This document shows positions 34,007-43,501 of a DNA stretch of 64,000 nt, piece by piece; position 1 is the first letter of the stretch; the number at the start of each line of letters is the position of its first letter. Source of the stretch: Stieleria magnilauensis (GTDB lineage Bacteria > Planctomycetota > Planctomycetia > Pirellulales > Pirellulaceae); the NCBI GenBank assembly GCA_007753675.1, contig CP036432.1, forward strand, positions 3,818,394-3,882,393. The letters run 5' to 3'. The position numbers were made by a program, and so were the translations under genes. Below the pieces are notes generated by a model. The model made no database searches. It was not told the origin of the DNA and saw only the letters and a program-made list of their open reading frames with translations.

Positions 34007-34110
34007 GTGCCGTGTCCCCGATCGTTGTTATCGTTGTTCTGTTGGGTTGATTTGATGCCGTGTCCCCAGGTGCTGTTTGTTATTGCTTTGGGCTGGTGCC
34101 GTGTCCCCGG
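34007..34110. repeat. Three reverse-orientation copies of the transposase-associated repeat
   Basis: Copies of the reverse-complement core GTGCCGTGTCCCC: GTGCCGTGTCCCCG at 34007-34020, TGCCGTGTCCCC at 34056-34067 and GGTGCCGTGTCCCCGG at 34095-34110. Spacing is about 49 and 39 bases, so unlike the left array they are not a regular tandem. Confidence 0.85.
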
Positions 34111-34215
34111 GGTGTTGGGTGGGCGGGCATTTTTTGCTTTCCCGGCCGGTAGACGTTAGACTCGGGCGGTTTAGACCTGCGATTTCCTTTTTCTTTTCAA
34201 CGGAAGGGCCAATTG

Positions 34216-34593
34216 ATGGGCGTTCGATTCAGTGAAGTCGACTTGGCGACTCGAAACGATAGCAACGTGATTCACTTGCATGTCAGCGGCACGATGAACC
34301 ATGAAGATTACGAAATCTTCGGCCCCGACATCGAGCAGGTCATTCAGAAACATGGCAAGATTCGCGTGCTGCTGGAATTGGATGACTTCCACGGCTGGAC
34401 GGCCCGAGCACTGTGGGATGACATCAAGTTCGACATCCAGCACTTTCGCGACATCGAGCGAATCGCCATGGTCGGTGACAGCACCTGGGAAAAGTGGATG
34501 GCCATTTTCTGCAAACCCTTCACCGCCGCCACGATCAAGTACTTTGACGCCAGCGACATCGACGCCGCTTGGGATTGGATCTCCGAGAAATAA
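34216..34593 (+). CDS. SpoIIAA-like (STAS-related) protein
   Basis: 125 residues from ATG 34216, with GGAAGGG 8 bases upstream. The sequence follows the SpoIIAA-like fold of the DUF3478 group: VIHLHVSGTMNHEDYEIFGPDIEQVIQKHGKIRVLLELDDFHGWTARALWDDIKF, then IERIAMVGDSTWEKWMAIFCKPFTAATIKYFDASDIDAAWDWI. Members are small cytoplasmic proteins with a hydrophobic pocket; they lack the phosphorylated Ser of classical anti-anti-sigma factors and their role is mostly unknown. Monocistronic, between the mobile element and the Dab cluster. Confidence 0.8.
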   Translation: MGVRFSEVDLATRNDSNVIHLHVSGTMNHEDYEIFGPDIEQVIQKHGKIRVLLELDDFHGWTARALWDDIKFDIQHFRDIERIAMVGDSTWEKWMAIFCKPFTAATIKYFDASDIDAAWDWISEK

Positions 34594-34660
34594 TACGAAC
34601 GATTGTCGCTTCACGAAAAACGCCACCTGATTTGGTTCGCTTGCGGCGTGGTCGCCGGGA

Positions 34661-36139
34661 TCATGGCAACACGCTGCTGGTGGCGACAGCAACTGCCGCG
34701 CGGTTGCTTGTTTTCTGTTGCGAGCTTTCTCGTGATTCCGTTGTCGCGTCAGCTGTCGTGAGACGCAGTCGCGTCAGTTCTTTGGCGGCGTGGTAGCGTG
34801 ACGCGACGCCGGGCTGCGGTACCAGACCGCCGCCGAGAATCAGCACCGTCAACAGCAGCACCGCGATCCGTTCCGCGGGACGAGCGTGCATCGGAACCTG
34901 GGTCCGAGTCGGGTGACCGGTGAAGATGCGAAAGTACGCCGAGAGCACGGTGATCCCGCACAGTGCAGCCGCGATCACCACCATCGTTCCGACCAGCGGG
35001 TAGATATCCACCGCACCTTCGATCAGCAATTCCATGCCGACGAAGCCGACCGTCGCGGGAAAGCCGATCGCAGCCAGCCCGGTCAGCAGGAAAAAACCCG
35101 CCAGCATCGGCATCTGGTGATACAAGCCGTGGTAATCGGCCAACGCGACCCGCGAGATCCTCGCTTCGATACAGCGGAGCGTGATCCCGAACCCGGTCAG
35201 CGACAGTCCCACGGACAACCACAGGCACAATGCACCGGTCAGTCCGATCGGCGTGACCAGTTCCAGTCCGGCCAGCACCAGCGAAGATTGGCTGAGAAAC
35301 AAAAAGCAAAACATCCGCCGGGCTTCTCGTTGAATCAAGGCCATCGATCCCGCATAGACGGCCGTCACCAACGACAGCACGGCAATACTTTGCAGCGCCC
35401 ACGACGGCGCGATCGGCAACACCAACCGCATCACGGCATAGGCCCCGACCAGCGGCGTGGAAAACAGAATCGCGGTTCCGAAGGTCGCCTTTTCAAACAG
35501 ATCCGTCATCCACAGATGAAACGGGAACACGCCGCTGCGAAACAACGCCGCCGCCGTCAACAATGCCCCCGGGATCAGCACCGCCGTGCTGTTCATCTCG
35601 GTCATGCTGAGCCAGCCATAGCCGACCAGCAGCAGCGCCGCAAAGACGGCCATGTGCAACACATACAGACGCGTGCACCGCTGCCGGTTCCGCAGTTCCA
35701 AATATGGTGGAATCGTCGCCGCGATCAGCAACACGATCAGCGTCCAAGAGCTGCGACAGCTGAACGTTGCCAACACAAGCGTCTCGGAGACCAACGCGAG
35801 TTTCAGCGAGAACCGTGGCGCTTTGGTGCGCAGCGTCGACATCACCGTGACCAGAAAGATCAACGCCGCGAGCGGCAATTGAAAGGCGCTGAGTTCGTCG
35901 ACGACAAAAACGTCTCGATCGAACATCCAATCGATAAACGGCCAATGGTCGTGCGCTTCGAACGTCCCGATCAAGACAAAATCGATCAGTTCGCCGATCG
36001 TCAATGCGAGCGTCACCGAACAAATCGCGATGGCGTGTCGCAAGATGTTGTCGCGGTTGCCGAGCACATGAATCCAAACCGCCCCGAACAGGGGAACCAG
36101 AATGGAAACTTCAATCCAGGGAAAGTGAAACTCGGGCAT
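34661..36139 (-). CDS. NADH dehydrogenase-like proton antiporter subunit of the Dab cluster
   Basis: 492 residues, about 13-14 hydrophobic segments, of the NuoL/M/N (proton_antipo_M) superfamily. Typical pieces: [61 protein letters not shown] with the antiporter-type HxW, and [38 protein letters not shown], the conserved broken-helix region. Third gene of a minus-strand run dabA - 36186 gene - this gene, with a 46-base gap. Most DAB systems use a single such subunit; here there are two, so this one is either a second DabB-like partner or an extra ion-translocating subunit. Confidence 0.75.
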   Translation of the reverse strand: MPEFHFPWIEVSILVPLFGAVWIHVLGNRDNILRHAIAICSVTLALTIGELIDFVLIGTFEAHDHWPFIDWMFDRDVFVVDELSAFQLPLAALIFLVTVMSTLRTKAPRFSLKLALVSETLVLATFSCRSSWTLIVLLIAATIPPYLELRNRQRCTRLYVLHMAVFAALLLVGYGWLSMTEMNSTAVLIPGALLTAAALFRSGVFPFHLWMTDLFEKATFGTAILFSTPLVGAYAVMRLVLPIAPSWALQSIAVLSLVTAVYAGSMALIQREARRMFCFLFLSQSSLVLAGLELVTPIGLTGALCLWLSVGLSLTGFGITLRCIEARISRVALADYHGLYHQMPMLAGFFLLTGLAAIGFPATVGFVGMELLIEGAVDIYPLVGTMVVIAAALCGITVLSAYFRIFTGHPTRTQVPMHARPAERIAVLLLTVLILGGGLVPQPGVASRYHAAKELTRLRLTTADATTESRESSQQKTSNRAAVAVATSSVLP

Positions 36140-36185
36140 CGTGGACGTTGCGGGGGTAAGTGATCAAATCGTGGACGGTGATGCG

Positions 36186-37580
36186 TTAAGCCGCGGACTT
36201 TAAATCTTCGGGGTGCAGTTCAGCCTGGTCGGATTCACGTGACGCTTCATTGGACAACGCATCGGTGACTTGTCGCTCCATCGAATCGCACCAGCGGAAC
36301 ACCCGCACGAATGGCTGGACGATCCACTTGTCCAAAGCGATGTCCATGAATCCCCGCTCGAATCCGAACCGGTAGCACCAACGCTGCATGCGTGGCGGCA
36401 AAAAACCAGCTCCCACCCAGGCATCACGCGGCAATCGCGTGCCCATCTTGTTTTCCAAATCGCTGTAGTCCCTGAGCAACGTCGGGGCACGCAACAATTG
36501 CATCGTTCGCAGGCTCGCGTGTCCGATGATGTGGATCAGTGCCAGATACTTCAGCCCCAATCCGATCTCCACGACGATGATTCCGACCTGGGTCAGCGAG
36601 GCGTAGGCGAGCGAGACCTTGACATCGTTTTGCACGCGTGACATGACCGCGCCGCAAACCGCCGAAACGACGCCGAGACTGATGACCATCACTTGCAGGG
36701 TCAACGAGGCTTCGAGAATCGGACTGAGTCTTAACAGTAAGAACGCGCCCAAGTGAACCGACAAGGCGCCGTAAAAAATGGCACTCGAGGGTGTCGGGCC
36801 TTCCATCGCTCGGGGCAGCCAACCGCTGAACGGAAACAGGGCCGACTTACCGGCCGCCGCGACCAACAGCAGCGACCCGACCATCAAGGCCTGGCTGGAC
36901 GTGATCGCGGCCGTGCCCTCGGGCCAAACGCCGCTGCTCATCAGCCCACCGAAGTCGCCTTCGCCGGTCATGTGATGCATCGTGATCGCGGCGATCAAAA
37001 ACGCGGCGTCGCTGAGGCGATAGATCGACCACACCCGTTGACCGTTGCGCACCGGATTGGTCCGTTCATGAAAATAGGCCACCAGCAGCGCGGACGACAG
37101 GCCGACCATTTCCCAGCCGACAAACAACGTTTCGATCGTACTGGCCAACGAAGACAGCACCATGCCACAAAAGAACATCGCGTAGTACAGAAAGAAACGT
37201 CCATACCCTTCCTCGCGATGCAAGTAGCGACGTGTGAACGCACCCACGACACCACAAAGGACGCAGGAGAGCATCAAGAAAGGAATACTGAGGCGATCGA
37301 AAACGAACTTCAAATGAAATTGAAACTGCTCCTCGGGAATCGTCACCCAGTTCCCCAACTCGATCGGCACATAGCGAATGTCCGTTGCAAGCATGATCAA
37401 CAGGATGGCAACGGCGGGCAGCAACGAAAACAGTACGGCCGCCTGCGTGAAACGCGCGATCGACGTCTCGCTCAAGGGACGATTGACGAGTGTCGAAAGC
37501 CCAAGAATCGCCAACAACACGATCGGGCTGCAAACGACCGCCGTGCCGAGGATATGAAAGAGCAGGTGGAGGGGAGTCAT
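36186..37580 (-). CDS. NADH dehydrogenase-like membrane subunit (DabB-like)
   Basis: 464 residues, polytopic, NuoL/NdhF-like: [76 protein letters not shown]. The core includes [59 protein letters not shown] (the [28 protein letters not shown] signature) and [46 protein letters not shown]. This is the type of subunit that pairs with DabA in dissolved-inorganic-carbon uptake. It lies directly downstream of dabA (122-base gap that holds a small repeat). Confidence 0.85.
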   Translation of the reverse strand: MTPLHLLFHILGTAVVCSPIVLLAILGLSTLVNRPLSETSIARFTQAAVLFSLLPAVAILLIMLATDIRYVPIELGNWVTIPEEQFQFHLKFVFDRLSIPFLMLSCVLCGVVGAFTRRYLHREEGYGRFFLYYAMFFCGMVLSSLASTIETLFVGWEMVGLSSALLVAYFHERTNPVRNGQRVWSIYRLSDAAFLIAAITMHHMTGEGDFGGLMSSGVWPEGTAAITSSQALMVGSLLLVAAAGKSALFPFSGWLPRAMEGPTPSSAIFYGALSVHLGAFLLLRLSPILEASLTLQVMVISLGVVSAVCGAVMSRVQNDVKVSLAYASLTQVGIIVVEIGLGLKYLALIHIIGHASLRTMQLLRAPTLLRDYSDLENKMGTRLPRDAWVGAGFLPPRMQRWCYRFGFERGFMDIALDKWIVQPFVRVFRWCDSMERQVTDALSNEASRESDQAELHPEDLKSAA

Positions 37581-37617
37581 GATGAAGGGTTCAAATTGAA
37601 TTCAAGGTGCGAGCCGA

Positions 37618-37684
37618 AGTGGCGTAAGCTGCTAGCTTGCGTTCGGTGGTCTGTTTGGAGATGGCAAGCAAGCTGCTTCCCCGA
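37618..37684. repeat. Dispersed repeat element, copy 1
   Basis: GTGGCGTAAGCTGCTAGCTTGCG and, after a spacer, GATGGCAAGCAAGCTGCTTCCCC frame this element. A related copy is at 63426-63513. It sits in the dabA-dabB gap. Confidence 0.7.
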
Positions 37685-37702
37685 CGATTGAATCGGACAA
37701 TC

Positions 37703-40700
37703 TCACGAGGATTCTTCGATCGACGCATAGCCCAGGTGATCTCGCTGGCCGCGGTACCAATCGGCCGACGACGCGACGACCGGCAAATCGCTCGACTCCG
37801 GGGTGTAGCGTTGATACGTGCCGTTGACGTACCGCATGATCGTCGAGGTCTCGGGATCGATCAGCGCAATCTGAACCCAATTCCCCTTGATCAAGCGTTC
37901 GATCCCCGGGTTCTCGTTGATGATCCTGTCCATTTTTTCTGGCGAGGTTTCGATGACGAACAGGATCCGCATCGGTTCGTGGATTTCAACCATCTGTTGA
38001 GACAATCCCGGACGCAGATCACTGGCGGCTCCGGTCATCACGCCGATCATCGACGCCACGTTGTGGGGCAACTTGGATCCACAGCCGTATCCTTCGACAT
38101 CGACGGTGGAAAAGTAGTATTCCAAACTGATCCCCGCACAGACGGGGATCGCCGCTTGCAGAATCCGGGTCAGCACGCTGACGTGTTCGTCGTCCACCGC
38201 CGGATCGTATTCTGTCAAGAACACGCGACGATCCATGAACAGGCCACGGGTCCAGTCGCGACGTCCGACGGTGACGACCGCATTGGTCGCGTGGTTGTAT
38301 TCCGGCCGAGCCTGAGACAAATCTTCCGCCCGCTCTTCGACATGTTCGAGCGCCTCTTCGGCGGTCAGATCCAACGGCGCGGATTCGAACCGTCGAGCCC
38401 GTTCGTGAGCATTTCGGGCGCGCGTCTCGTTGACGCTTTTTTCAATGCGGCGAAACAGCGAACGATGCGTCCGTGGCAACAGATCCAGATCGTAGTACTC
38501 CACGTCATCATTGCAGGTGTTATGAAACGCCCCCACAAAACGCACGTCATCGGGCAATTCCATGCCGCGTCCGGAGATCAATCGTCGGACACGGGGATCG
38601 TTGGCCATCATGGCAAAGGCTCGTGCGTTGGGACCGCCACGTCCGCCGCTGCAGGCGCCACAGTTGTAAGCGGATTCATGGGGATTATTCAGACTGCCGC
38701 TGCCATGACCGAAGAAGACGATGATCGGAGGAAAGTTGTCGACCATCCCAATGTCTTGCAGGATACGGATCACGATCCCCGCCATCTCGTCCAAGCTGTA
38801 ACCGAGCGATTCGGGTTCGGGTCCGGGTGCTGCGGCGGTCCGTTCCAGATGCAACTCGGTCGCGGGTGGTTTGACAAAGGACCCCATCGTTGCGCGAATT
38901 TTGGAAGTCAGCCGCGGAGCCAAGATGCGTGCCACCATCGGGAATGTCGCCAACGCCCCAAAAACCCCGGTCACCCAGCCACCGATCATGGTCCGCGAAT
39001 GGGCGTGAACTTGATGGGTGAACCAACCGATGCGGCGGCGTCGTTCCGCCCGTTTTGCGCTGACGTGCCTGGCCGAGAACAGGGGTTCTTCGCGGACGAA
39101 ATGCTGCGGCGTCAGAATCGCCGGACAGAGCGCTCGGTAGTGTGCGTGGTCGACGCCCTGGTAATACATGGCGACCGCGAAGAAACCGGCGGCCGAGGCC
39201 GTCACACTTTCCGGATCGACTTCTTCCAGGTGTCGGCGGAACGATTCTTCCCGATCATCGATGCAAAAGATCGCCGCATACGCGGGCTTGCCGGACTTGC
39301 TGTCGCGACGTTTTTGGCGGCGACGAGCCGAATGGATGGCGATCGCATCGAGCGTCGCATTGCGATAGTGCCGTTCATAAGCGGCGTGCAGGACGCGACG
39401 CCGTTGGACCGAATCGAACGTTTCGATTTCACGAATCAGACACGCCCATTGCCCGGGCGTCATGTGGACCAATTGTTCGGGTGTCCAACCGCCAGCCTGG
39501 GCGAGTTGAAAGATCGTGTACGTCCGCTCGTCGGTCGAGGGTCCCCGTTTGACGCCAAGCCGGCTTTCGGCGATCCCGCGAATCTCCCGATAATCGCGCG
39601 TCCCGTACTGTCGTTCGCCGAAGTCAGAGATTGCATAGCGTTCGAGCATCAAGCGAATGGCCAAGTATTCGTTCAACGTTCCGCCGCGAACCGGGTGCTG
39701 CAGGAACGGAGTATTCGTCTCCATTTGCCAGATCATGCCCGCCCAGCCTCGCAGGGCCAACAGCGTCGATGCGATCTTCTCTTCGACCTCTTCCTCGGCG
39801 ATCCCCAATGCTTTGAGCGACTGCTGGATCGAGACGAGCGGATCGAACGGTTCGGACTGGATCGCTTTCAATTCGCCGACGATCCCGTTCATCCAGTTCG
39901 GCGTCACCGCCAGCGATCCCTGGTACAACCGTGCAAACGCTTGCGCGAATCCGAGTCCTCGATCGGGCAACGCCCAATCGGAAAAACCTTGATCGAGAAA
40001 GGCGCCGCAGAAACGAATCAGCACGTCGTTGACGCTGACGTCGATGTCTTCGCCAGAAACCTCCCACAACAAGTCACGTAACCGGATCGGATCCCGCCGT
40101 TCAAATTCGGGTAGTCCGGCGGATTGGACGCCGGCGCGTGAAATCTGCCACAGCAGTTCCAGCGTGAAGGCTTCCCACTGGGCGTCGGACCACCATTCAA
40201 TCGACTGGCGACGTGAACGATCGACCGCCGACAAAACGACATCGGGCAATCGCGTCTCCGAATCGCCTCCGTCACGTTCCGCCGCTTGCCCAGTCAGATC
40301 CAGATGACGCATCACCCAACTGCGGGTCTTCCCCACCATCTGTTCGGCACGCTGTGGCGAAACCTCGGCGCGAAACCGGGTCAGCAAATCCGATTCGGCC
40401 AACAACCATTTCAGCTCCGCATCGGGGGCCGAATGCAGCGTCATCTGCAGCATCGCCAAGCGAAGGGTGTAGCGTGTCCCGAAACTGGCGACCAATTCAT
40501 CAGCTTCCTCATCCAGGTCATCCATCAAGACCTGTCGCAGATCCTCCGCTGAGATCCGCCCACGAGCCAGTTCGCTCCGATAGCGTTGTTCCGGCCAGTA
40601 GGGCTCGCAACCGTAACGCCGTCCCCCTTCGATCACCGCCTGTTCAAACGGCATGTCCTCAAAGGAATGCAACGTGTTGTGGTGAACGAAGACCGAGATG

Positions 40701-40897
40701 GGTCCTTGAGAAGGCAAGAAGTGAGTCGCGTGTTCGATCGCCGCTTGCAGCTTGGAGTGTTGATCCGCGCCGGCTCGAACGAAGGCTTCGGTGGTGGGAA
40801 TGACGGCGGAGGTTGCGTCTTGCATGGTGGCGATGGCTGGTTCGAGCAAGGTGATCACATCTTCATGATTTGTGTTGTGATCACGTGTTGACGTCAT
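37703..40897 (-). CDS. dabA: DabA-type inorganic carbon (bicarbonate) transporter subunit, DUF2309
   Basis: 1064 residues from the ATG at 40897; longer frames upstream read through low-quality sequence. The carbonic-anhydrase-like zinc site of DabA is complete: FCIDDREES supplies Cys545 and Asp547; FFGHGSGSLNNPHESAYNCGAC supplies His731 and Cys746, 15 residues apart as in characterised DabA. Other blocks: PISVFVHHNTLHSFEDMPFEQAV and KRIGWFTHQVHAHSRTMIGGW. With the membrane subunit it is thought to convert CO2 to bicarbonate unidirectionally using the ion gradient. Start not backed by a strong ribosome binding site. Divergent from the CA-like gene. Confidence 0.92.
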   Translation of the reverse strand: MTSTRDHNTNHEDVITLLEPAIATMQDATSAVIPTTEAFVRAGADQHSKLQAAIEHATHFLPSQGPISVFVHHNTLHSFEDMPFEQAVIEGGRRYGCEPYWPEQRYRSELARGRISAEDLRQVLMDDLDEEADELVASFGTRYTLRLAMLQMTLHSAPDAELKWLLAESDLLTRFRAEVSPQRAEQMVGKTRSWVMRHLDLTGQAAERDGGDSETRLPDVVLSAVDRSRRQSIEWWSDAQWEAFTLELLWQISRAGVQSAGLPEFERRDPIRLRDLLWEVSGEDIDVSVNDVLIRFCGAFLDQGFSDWALPDRGLGFAQAFARLYQGSLAVTPNWMNGIVGELKAIQSEPFDPLVSIQQSLKALGIAEEEVEEKIASTLLALRGWAGMIWQMETNTPFLQHPVRGGTLNEYLAIRLMLERYAISDFGERQYGTRDYREIRGIAESRLGVKRGPSTDERTYTIFQLAQAGGWTPEQLVHMTPGQWACLIREIETFDSVQRRRVLHAAYERHYRNATLDAIAIHSARRRQKRRDSKSGKPAYAAIFCIDDREESFRRHLEEVDPESVTASAAGFFAVAMYYQGVDHAHYRALCPAILTPQHFVREEPLFSARHVSAKRAERRRRIGWFTHQVHAHSRTMIGGWVTGVFGALATFPMVARILAPRLTSKIRATMGSFVKPPATELHLERTAAAPGPEPESLGYSLDEMAGIVIRILQDIGMVDNFPPIIVFFGHGSGSLNNPHESAYNCGACSGGRGGPNARAFAMMANDPRVRRLISGRGMELPDDVRFVGAFHNTCNDDVEYYDLDLLPRTHRSLFRRIEKSVNETRARNAHERARRFESAPLDLTAEEALEHVEERAEDLSQARPEYNHATNAVVTVGRRDWTRGLFMDRRVFLTEYDPAVDDEHVSVLTRILQAAIPVCAGISLEYYFSTVDVEGYGCGSKLPHNVASMIGVMTGAASDLRPGLSQQMVEIHEPMRILFVIETSPEKMDRIINENPGIERLIKGNWVQIALIDPETSTIMRYVNGTYQRYTPESSDLPVVASSADWYRGQRDHLGYASIEESS

Positions 40898-41131
40898 TCG
40901 TTGGGCACAATCCGTACCAAATCGATGAAGACCGTCTCGGCGGCGGCCCCCGATTGCCGTCCGTCCCCCCAAACACGGACGTTTGCGCCAATCACCGACA
41001 AGAAAAAAACCAGGATGGCATGACGCAGCAGCGGGCAATCCCACACCCCTTGCTTGAAAGGCGGGCAGGTGCATGCCGTTGCTTCGACGCATCGAGAGGC
41101 GTACATGCTTCATCTTGCAGAGTGCATCGCC

Positions 41132-41147
41132 TTGCACGTACGTGCAA
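41132..41147. promoter_or_regulatory. 16-bp perfect palindrome TTGCACGTACGTGCAA, possible operator
   Basis: Perfect dyad in the 447-base region between the divergent dabA and CA-like genes. Half-site-like TTGCAC recurs nearby (41151-41156, in GATTTGCACAG) and TTGCAG at 41115. Such spacing suits a regulator controlling both directions. No regulator is identified; inference from symmetry and location only. Confidence 0.5.
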
Positions 41148-41164
41148 AGATTTGCACAGTTCAG

Positions 41165-41193
41165 CGCATCGATCTGTTCAACGCATCGATCTG
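41165..41193. repeat. Direct repeat CGCATCGATCTG, two copies
   Basis: Copies at 41165-41176 and 41182-41193, 17 bases apart, right after the 16-bp palindrome. Could be regulatory half sites. Confidence 0.6.
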
Positions 41194-41344
41194 CAATTCA
41201 CTGCGCGGCCGGCATCGAATTGCATCACATCCAGGCCAATAGGGCCGGAGTCACGTGGCGTCGAGGGATGAAAACGGATTGGCATGCGGTATGCGAAGCG
41301 TGCAGCGAGGAAATTCCCAACAGACCGGCGATCGAGGCGGGGAG

Positions 41345-41986
41345 ATGCACCGACGTATCCAATTGCACAAACACGTTCACACACTTCGGGCAGACGAATT
41401 CGGCTCGCTCGCCGACGTTCGTGAATCAGCCGCTGCGACTTCACCGCGGATTTTGATCGTCGGATGTGCCGATCATGGACTGGCTCCCGACATGCTCTCC
41501 TTCGCGACACCGGGTCGCTGTGCCGTCGTGCAAAACTTGGCGGCGTCGATTCCGGCGGCGGACCAACCTTACGATTCCACGATGGCCAGTCTCGAGTACG
41601 CGGTCGTTCAACAGGGTGTCCGCGACATCATCGTGTGCCACCACCTGTGCTGCCGAATCGTACGTTATTGGATGAGAACACCGATCCTGCACGCCCCCAA
41701 CGATCCCGGTTGTCGATTCAACCAAAACGCTTGTTGGACCGTCGACCGTCTTTACCGCTACACGACCCAAAGTGAGCGGCAGACGCTGATGATTTGTGAG
41801 CACACGCTCTATCAACTTGAAAACCTGAGGTCACATTCCTTCGTTCAGGATCGGCTGGCGGTTGGGCGATTACGGCTTCACGGCTGGGTCGTCGACGACA
41901 GCACCGCCAGGGTCTTGGCGTACACCCCCCACACGCACCAGTTTGTGAGTATCGAAAAAATCTCCAACGGGAAACGCATCTCATGA
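41345..41986 (+). CDS. Beta-carbonic-anhydrase-like protein, active site partly degenerate
   Basis: 213 residues from ATG 41345 (GAGGCGGGGAG just upstream); a longer frame from 41255 is less likely. RILIVGCADHGLAPDM (Cys41, Asp43) aligns with the CxDxR motif of beta-carbonic anhydrases, and IIVCHHLCCRIVR supplies His99-x2-Cys102, so all three zinc ligands are present. The Arg of the Asp-Arg dyad is replaced by Gly45, and the region after His99 is CC rather than CG. The fold is probably intact but hydration activity is doubtful. SMALL-domain order also matches: VQNLAASIPAADQPYDSTMASLEYAVVQQGVRD. Divergent neighbour of dabA, so likely linked to carbon uptake. Confidence 0.75.
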   Translation: MHRRIQLHKHVHTLRADEFGSLADVRESAAATSPRILIVGCADHGLAPDMLSFATPGRCAVVQNLAASIPAADQPYDSTMASLEYAVVQQGVRDIIVCHHLCCRIVRYWMRTPILHAPNDPGCRFNQNACWTVDRLYRYTTQSERQTLMICEHTLYQLENLRSHSFVQDRLAVGRLRLHGWVVDDSTARVLAYTPHTHQFVSIEKISNGKRIS

Positions 41987-42065
41987 TGAACGAGCTCGAC
42001 GGCGGATAAACTCGTGACACGCGAGTCTTCTTTTTCCAACGACAACTTTCTCACAGCAACACGCG

Positions 42066-43436
42066 ATGTTTGACTCTCATGACGGGCGGGGGATTCGTCG
42101 GTTCGCATTCGGGCTGGCGTTGCTGAGTCTGACGGCGGTCTCGGTCACCGCCTGGATCCTGTCCAACGTCCGTCGCGAACAGGAGATCGTGGCGCGTTTG
42201 ATTCAACACTTGCCCGAGAGCGACCTGCAAGTAGCCAAGGAACTCTCCGGCGATTTGAACCTTCAAAGCAGCCTGTCGTTTCTGCTGGTGTTGAATATCG
42301 TCGCAACCGCGATCGCGTTCGCGCTGGTCGTCCGCGGTTACTTGAGCAGCGAACGAACGCTCCGCGACGTTCGGGTGCTTTCGGCGGACATCTTGGCCAG
42401 CATGGATGTGGGTGTCATCACCACGGACAAGAACGCGGTCATCACCAGCACCAACCCCAGCAGTCGTGAGCTGATCGGATTGGACGGTGATGGCGTTGGC
42501 ACCCGGTTGTCCGAGATCGATCCGCAACACGCCTTGCTGGACGAGATCTGCGAGGAAATCACGACCTACCATCAACCGATTCGCGATCGAGACTACTGCG
42601 TCCATCGCAACGGTCACCCCTCGACCCTGCGCGCCGGTTGCACGATGCTCCACAATCGACACGACGAGCAAATCGGCATGGTGATTCACGTTCGTGATGT
42701 CACCGAAAAAACGCTGATGGAAGAACGGCTCCGCAGGATGGAGCGTTACATGGGTCTCGGATCACTCGCGGCCGGCTTGCAACACGAAATCAAGAACCCG
42801 CTGAGCGCCCTGTCGTTGCACATCCAACTGTTGTGTGAACGACTGGACCAGGAGAGTGAGGATGCGGAAGTCGCCGAGTTGCTGGACATCTTGAACACGG
42901 AGGTCAGACGCATCAATGACGTGCTCGATGGTTTCCGCAACTATGCCTCCGTCGCCGAGCTCGGCCGCGTACCGGTTGACGTGACGTTCTTGGTCGAAAA
43001 ATTGATCCGACTGCTTCGCCCCCAAGCGGAACACCAGAACGTCAAACTGGTGGCCGATCTTCCGTCGGAGATGGTCGGGATGATCCAAGCCGATTCGGCG
43101 CGGTTAGAACAGGTCTTCTTGAATCTGGCAATCAATGCGCTCGCGGCGATGCCCGCGGGCGGCACACTGCGTTTTGAAATCGCCGGCGAAAATGGCGACG
43201 TCAAGATTGCCGTCAGCGACACCGGAACCGGTATCCCCGCGGAGATCCAGGACCAGATCTTTGATCCCTATTTCACGACCCGTAACGAAGGCACCGGAAT
43301 GGGCCTCGCCCTGTGCGACAAAATCATTCGCCAACACGACGGCAGCATCGATTTTCAGTCTAACGGTCAAGGCACCGTGTTCACCGTGGTTCTGCCTGTC
43401 GGGACGGTCGAAAGCGGGGGACAGATGGCAGAATGA
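42066..43436 (+). CDS. Sensor histidine kinase with PAS domain
   Basis: 456 residues. Two membrane helices (about 12-33 and 70-95) enclose a short periplasmic loop. A PAS-type domain follows (DILASMDVGVITTDKNAVITSTNPSSRELIGLDGDGVG). The dimerisation/phosphoacceptor box is GSLAAGLQHEIKNPLSALSLHIQLL with His240, and the ATPase domain shows NLAINALAAMPAGG (N box), VSDTGTGIPAEIQDQIFDPYFTTRNEGTGMGLALCDKIIRQHDG (G1/F/G2 boxes). It should autophosphorylate; the partner response regulator is not in the window. Starts 79 bases after the CA-like gene, same strand; could sense carbon status but this is inference. Confidence 0.92.
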   Translation: MFDSHDGRGIRRFAFGLALLSLTAVSVTAWILSNVRREQEIVARLIQHLPESDLQVAKELSGDLNLQSSLSFLLVLNIVATAIAFALVVRGYLSSERTLRDVRVLSADILASMDVGVITTDKNAVITSTNPSSRELIGLDGDGVGTRLSEIDPQHALLDEICEEITTYHQPIRDRDYCVHRNGHPSTLRAGCTMLHNRHDEQIGMVIHVRDVTEKTLMEERLRRMERYMGLGSLAAGLQHEIKNPLSALSLHIQLLCERLDQESEDAEVAELLDILNTEVRRINDVLDGFRNYASVAELGRVPVDVTFLVEKLIRLLRPQAEHQNVKLVADLPSEMVGMIQADSARLEQVFLNLAINALAAMPAGGTLRFEIAGENGDVKIAVSDTGTGIPAEIQDQIFDPYFTTRNEGTGMGLALCDKIIRQHDGSIDFQSNGQGTVFTVVLPVGTVESGGQMAE

Positions 43437-43456
43437 TGGGGGGCAGAATGATGGGG
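43427..43456. repeat. Two copies of GGCAGAATGATGGG
   Basis: Copies at 43427-43440 and 43442-43455; the first overlaps the stop of the histidine kinase gene. Same motif, opposite strand, as the repeat at 10505-10532. Confidence 0.85.
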
Positions 43457-43501
43457 GCGCGGGGGCGGGCGCCCAACCCCAGCTACTTTGGCTCTGAAGG
43501 T

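Larger units (their letters stand above)
32316..34110 (+). mobile_element. RAYT-like transposase locus bracketed by oppositely oriented repeats
   Basis: The transposase gene at 32684-33790 has the GGGGACACGGCAC core seven times in direct orientation on its left (32316-32470) and three times as the reverse complement on its right (34007-34110). This is the layout of REP-associated tyrosine transposase loci, in which the enzyme acts on flanking REP-like repeats. The stretch 33791-34006 between gene and right repeats holds no gene. The outer boundaries are uncertain, and I see no target-site duplication. Confidence 0.55.

Noticed and set aside
34886-36163. Plus-strand ORF of 425 codons, Arg/Gln/His-rich
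   Set aside because: Antisense to the NADH-dehydrogenase-like gene; no membrane segments or motifs.
37637-40081. Plus-strand ORF of 814 codons
   Set aside because: Antisense to dabA, whose zinc-site motifs are intact; the composition (Arg/His/Asp-rich) is typical of a reverse-strand shadow.
40898-41137. 80-codon N-terminal extension of dabA
   Set aside because: It runs through the divergent promoter region and is unlike DabA proteins; ATG 40897 gives the usual N-terminus length.
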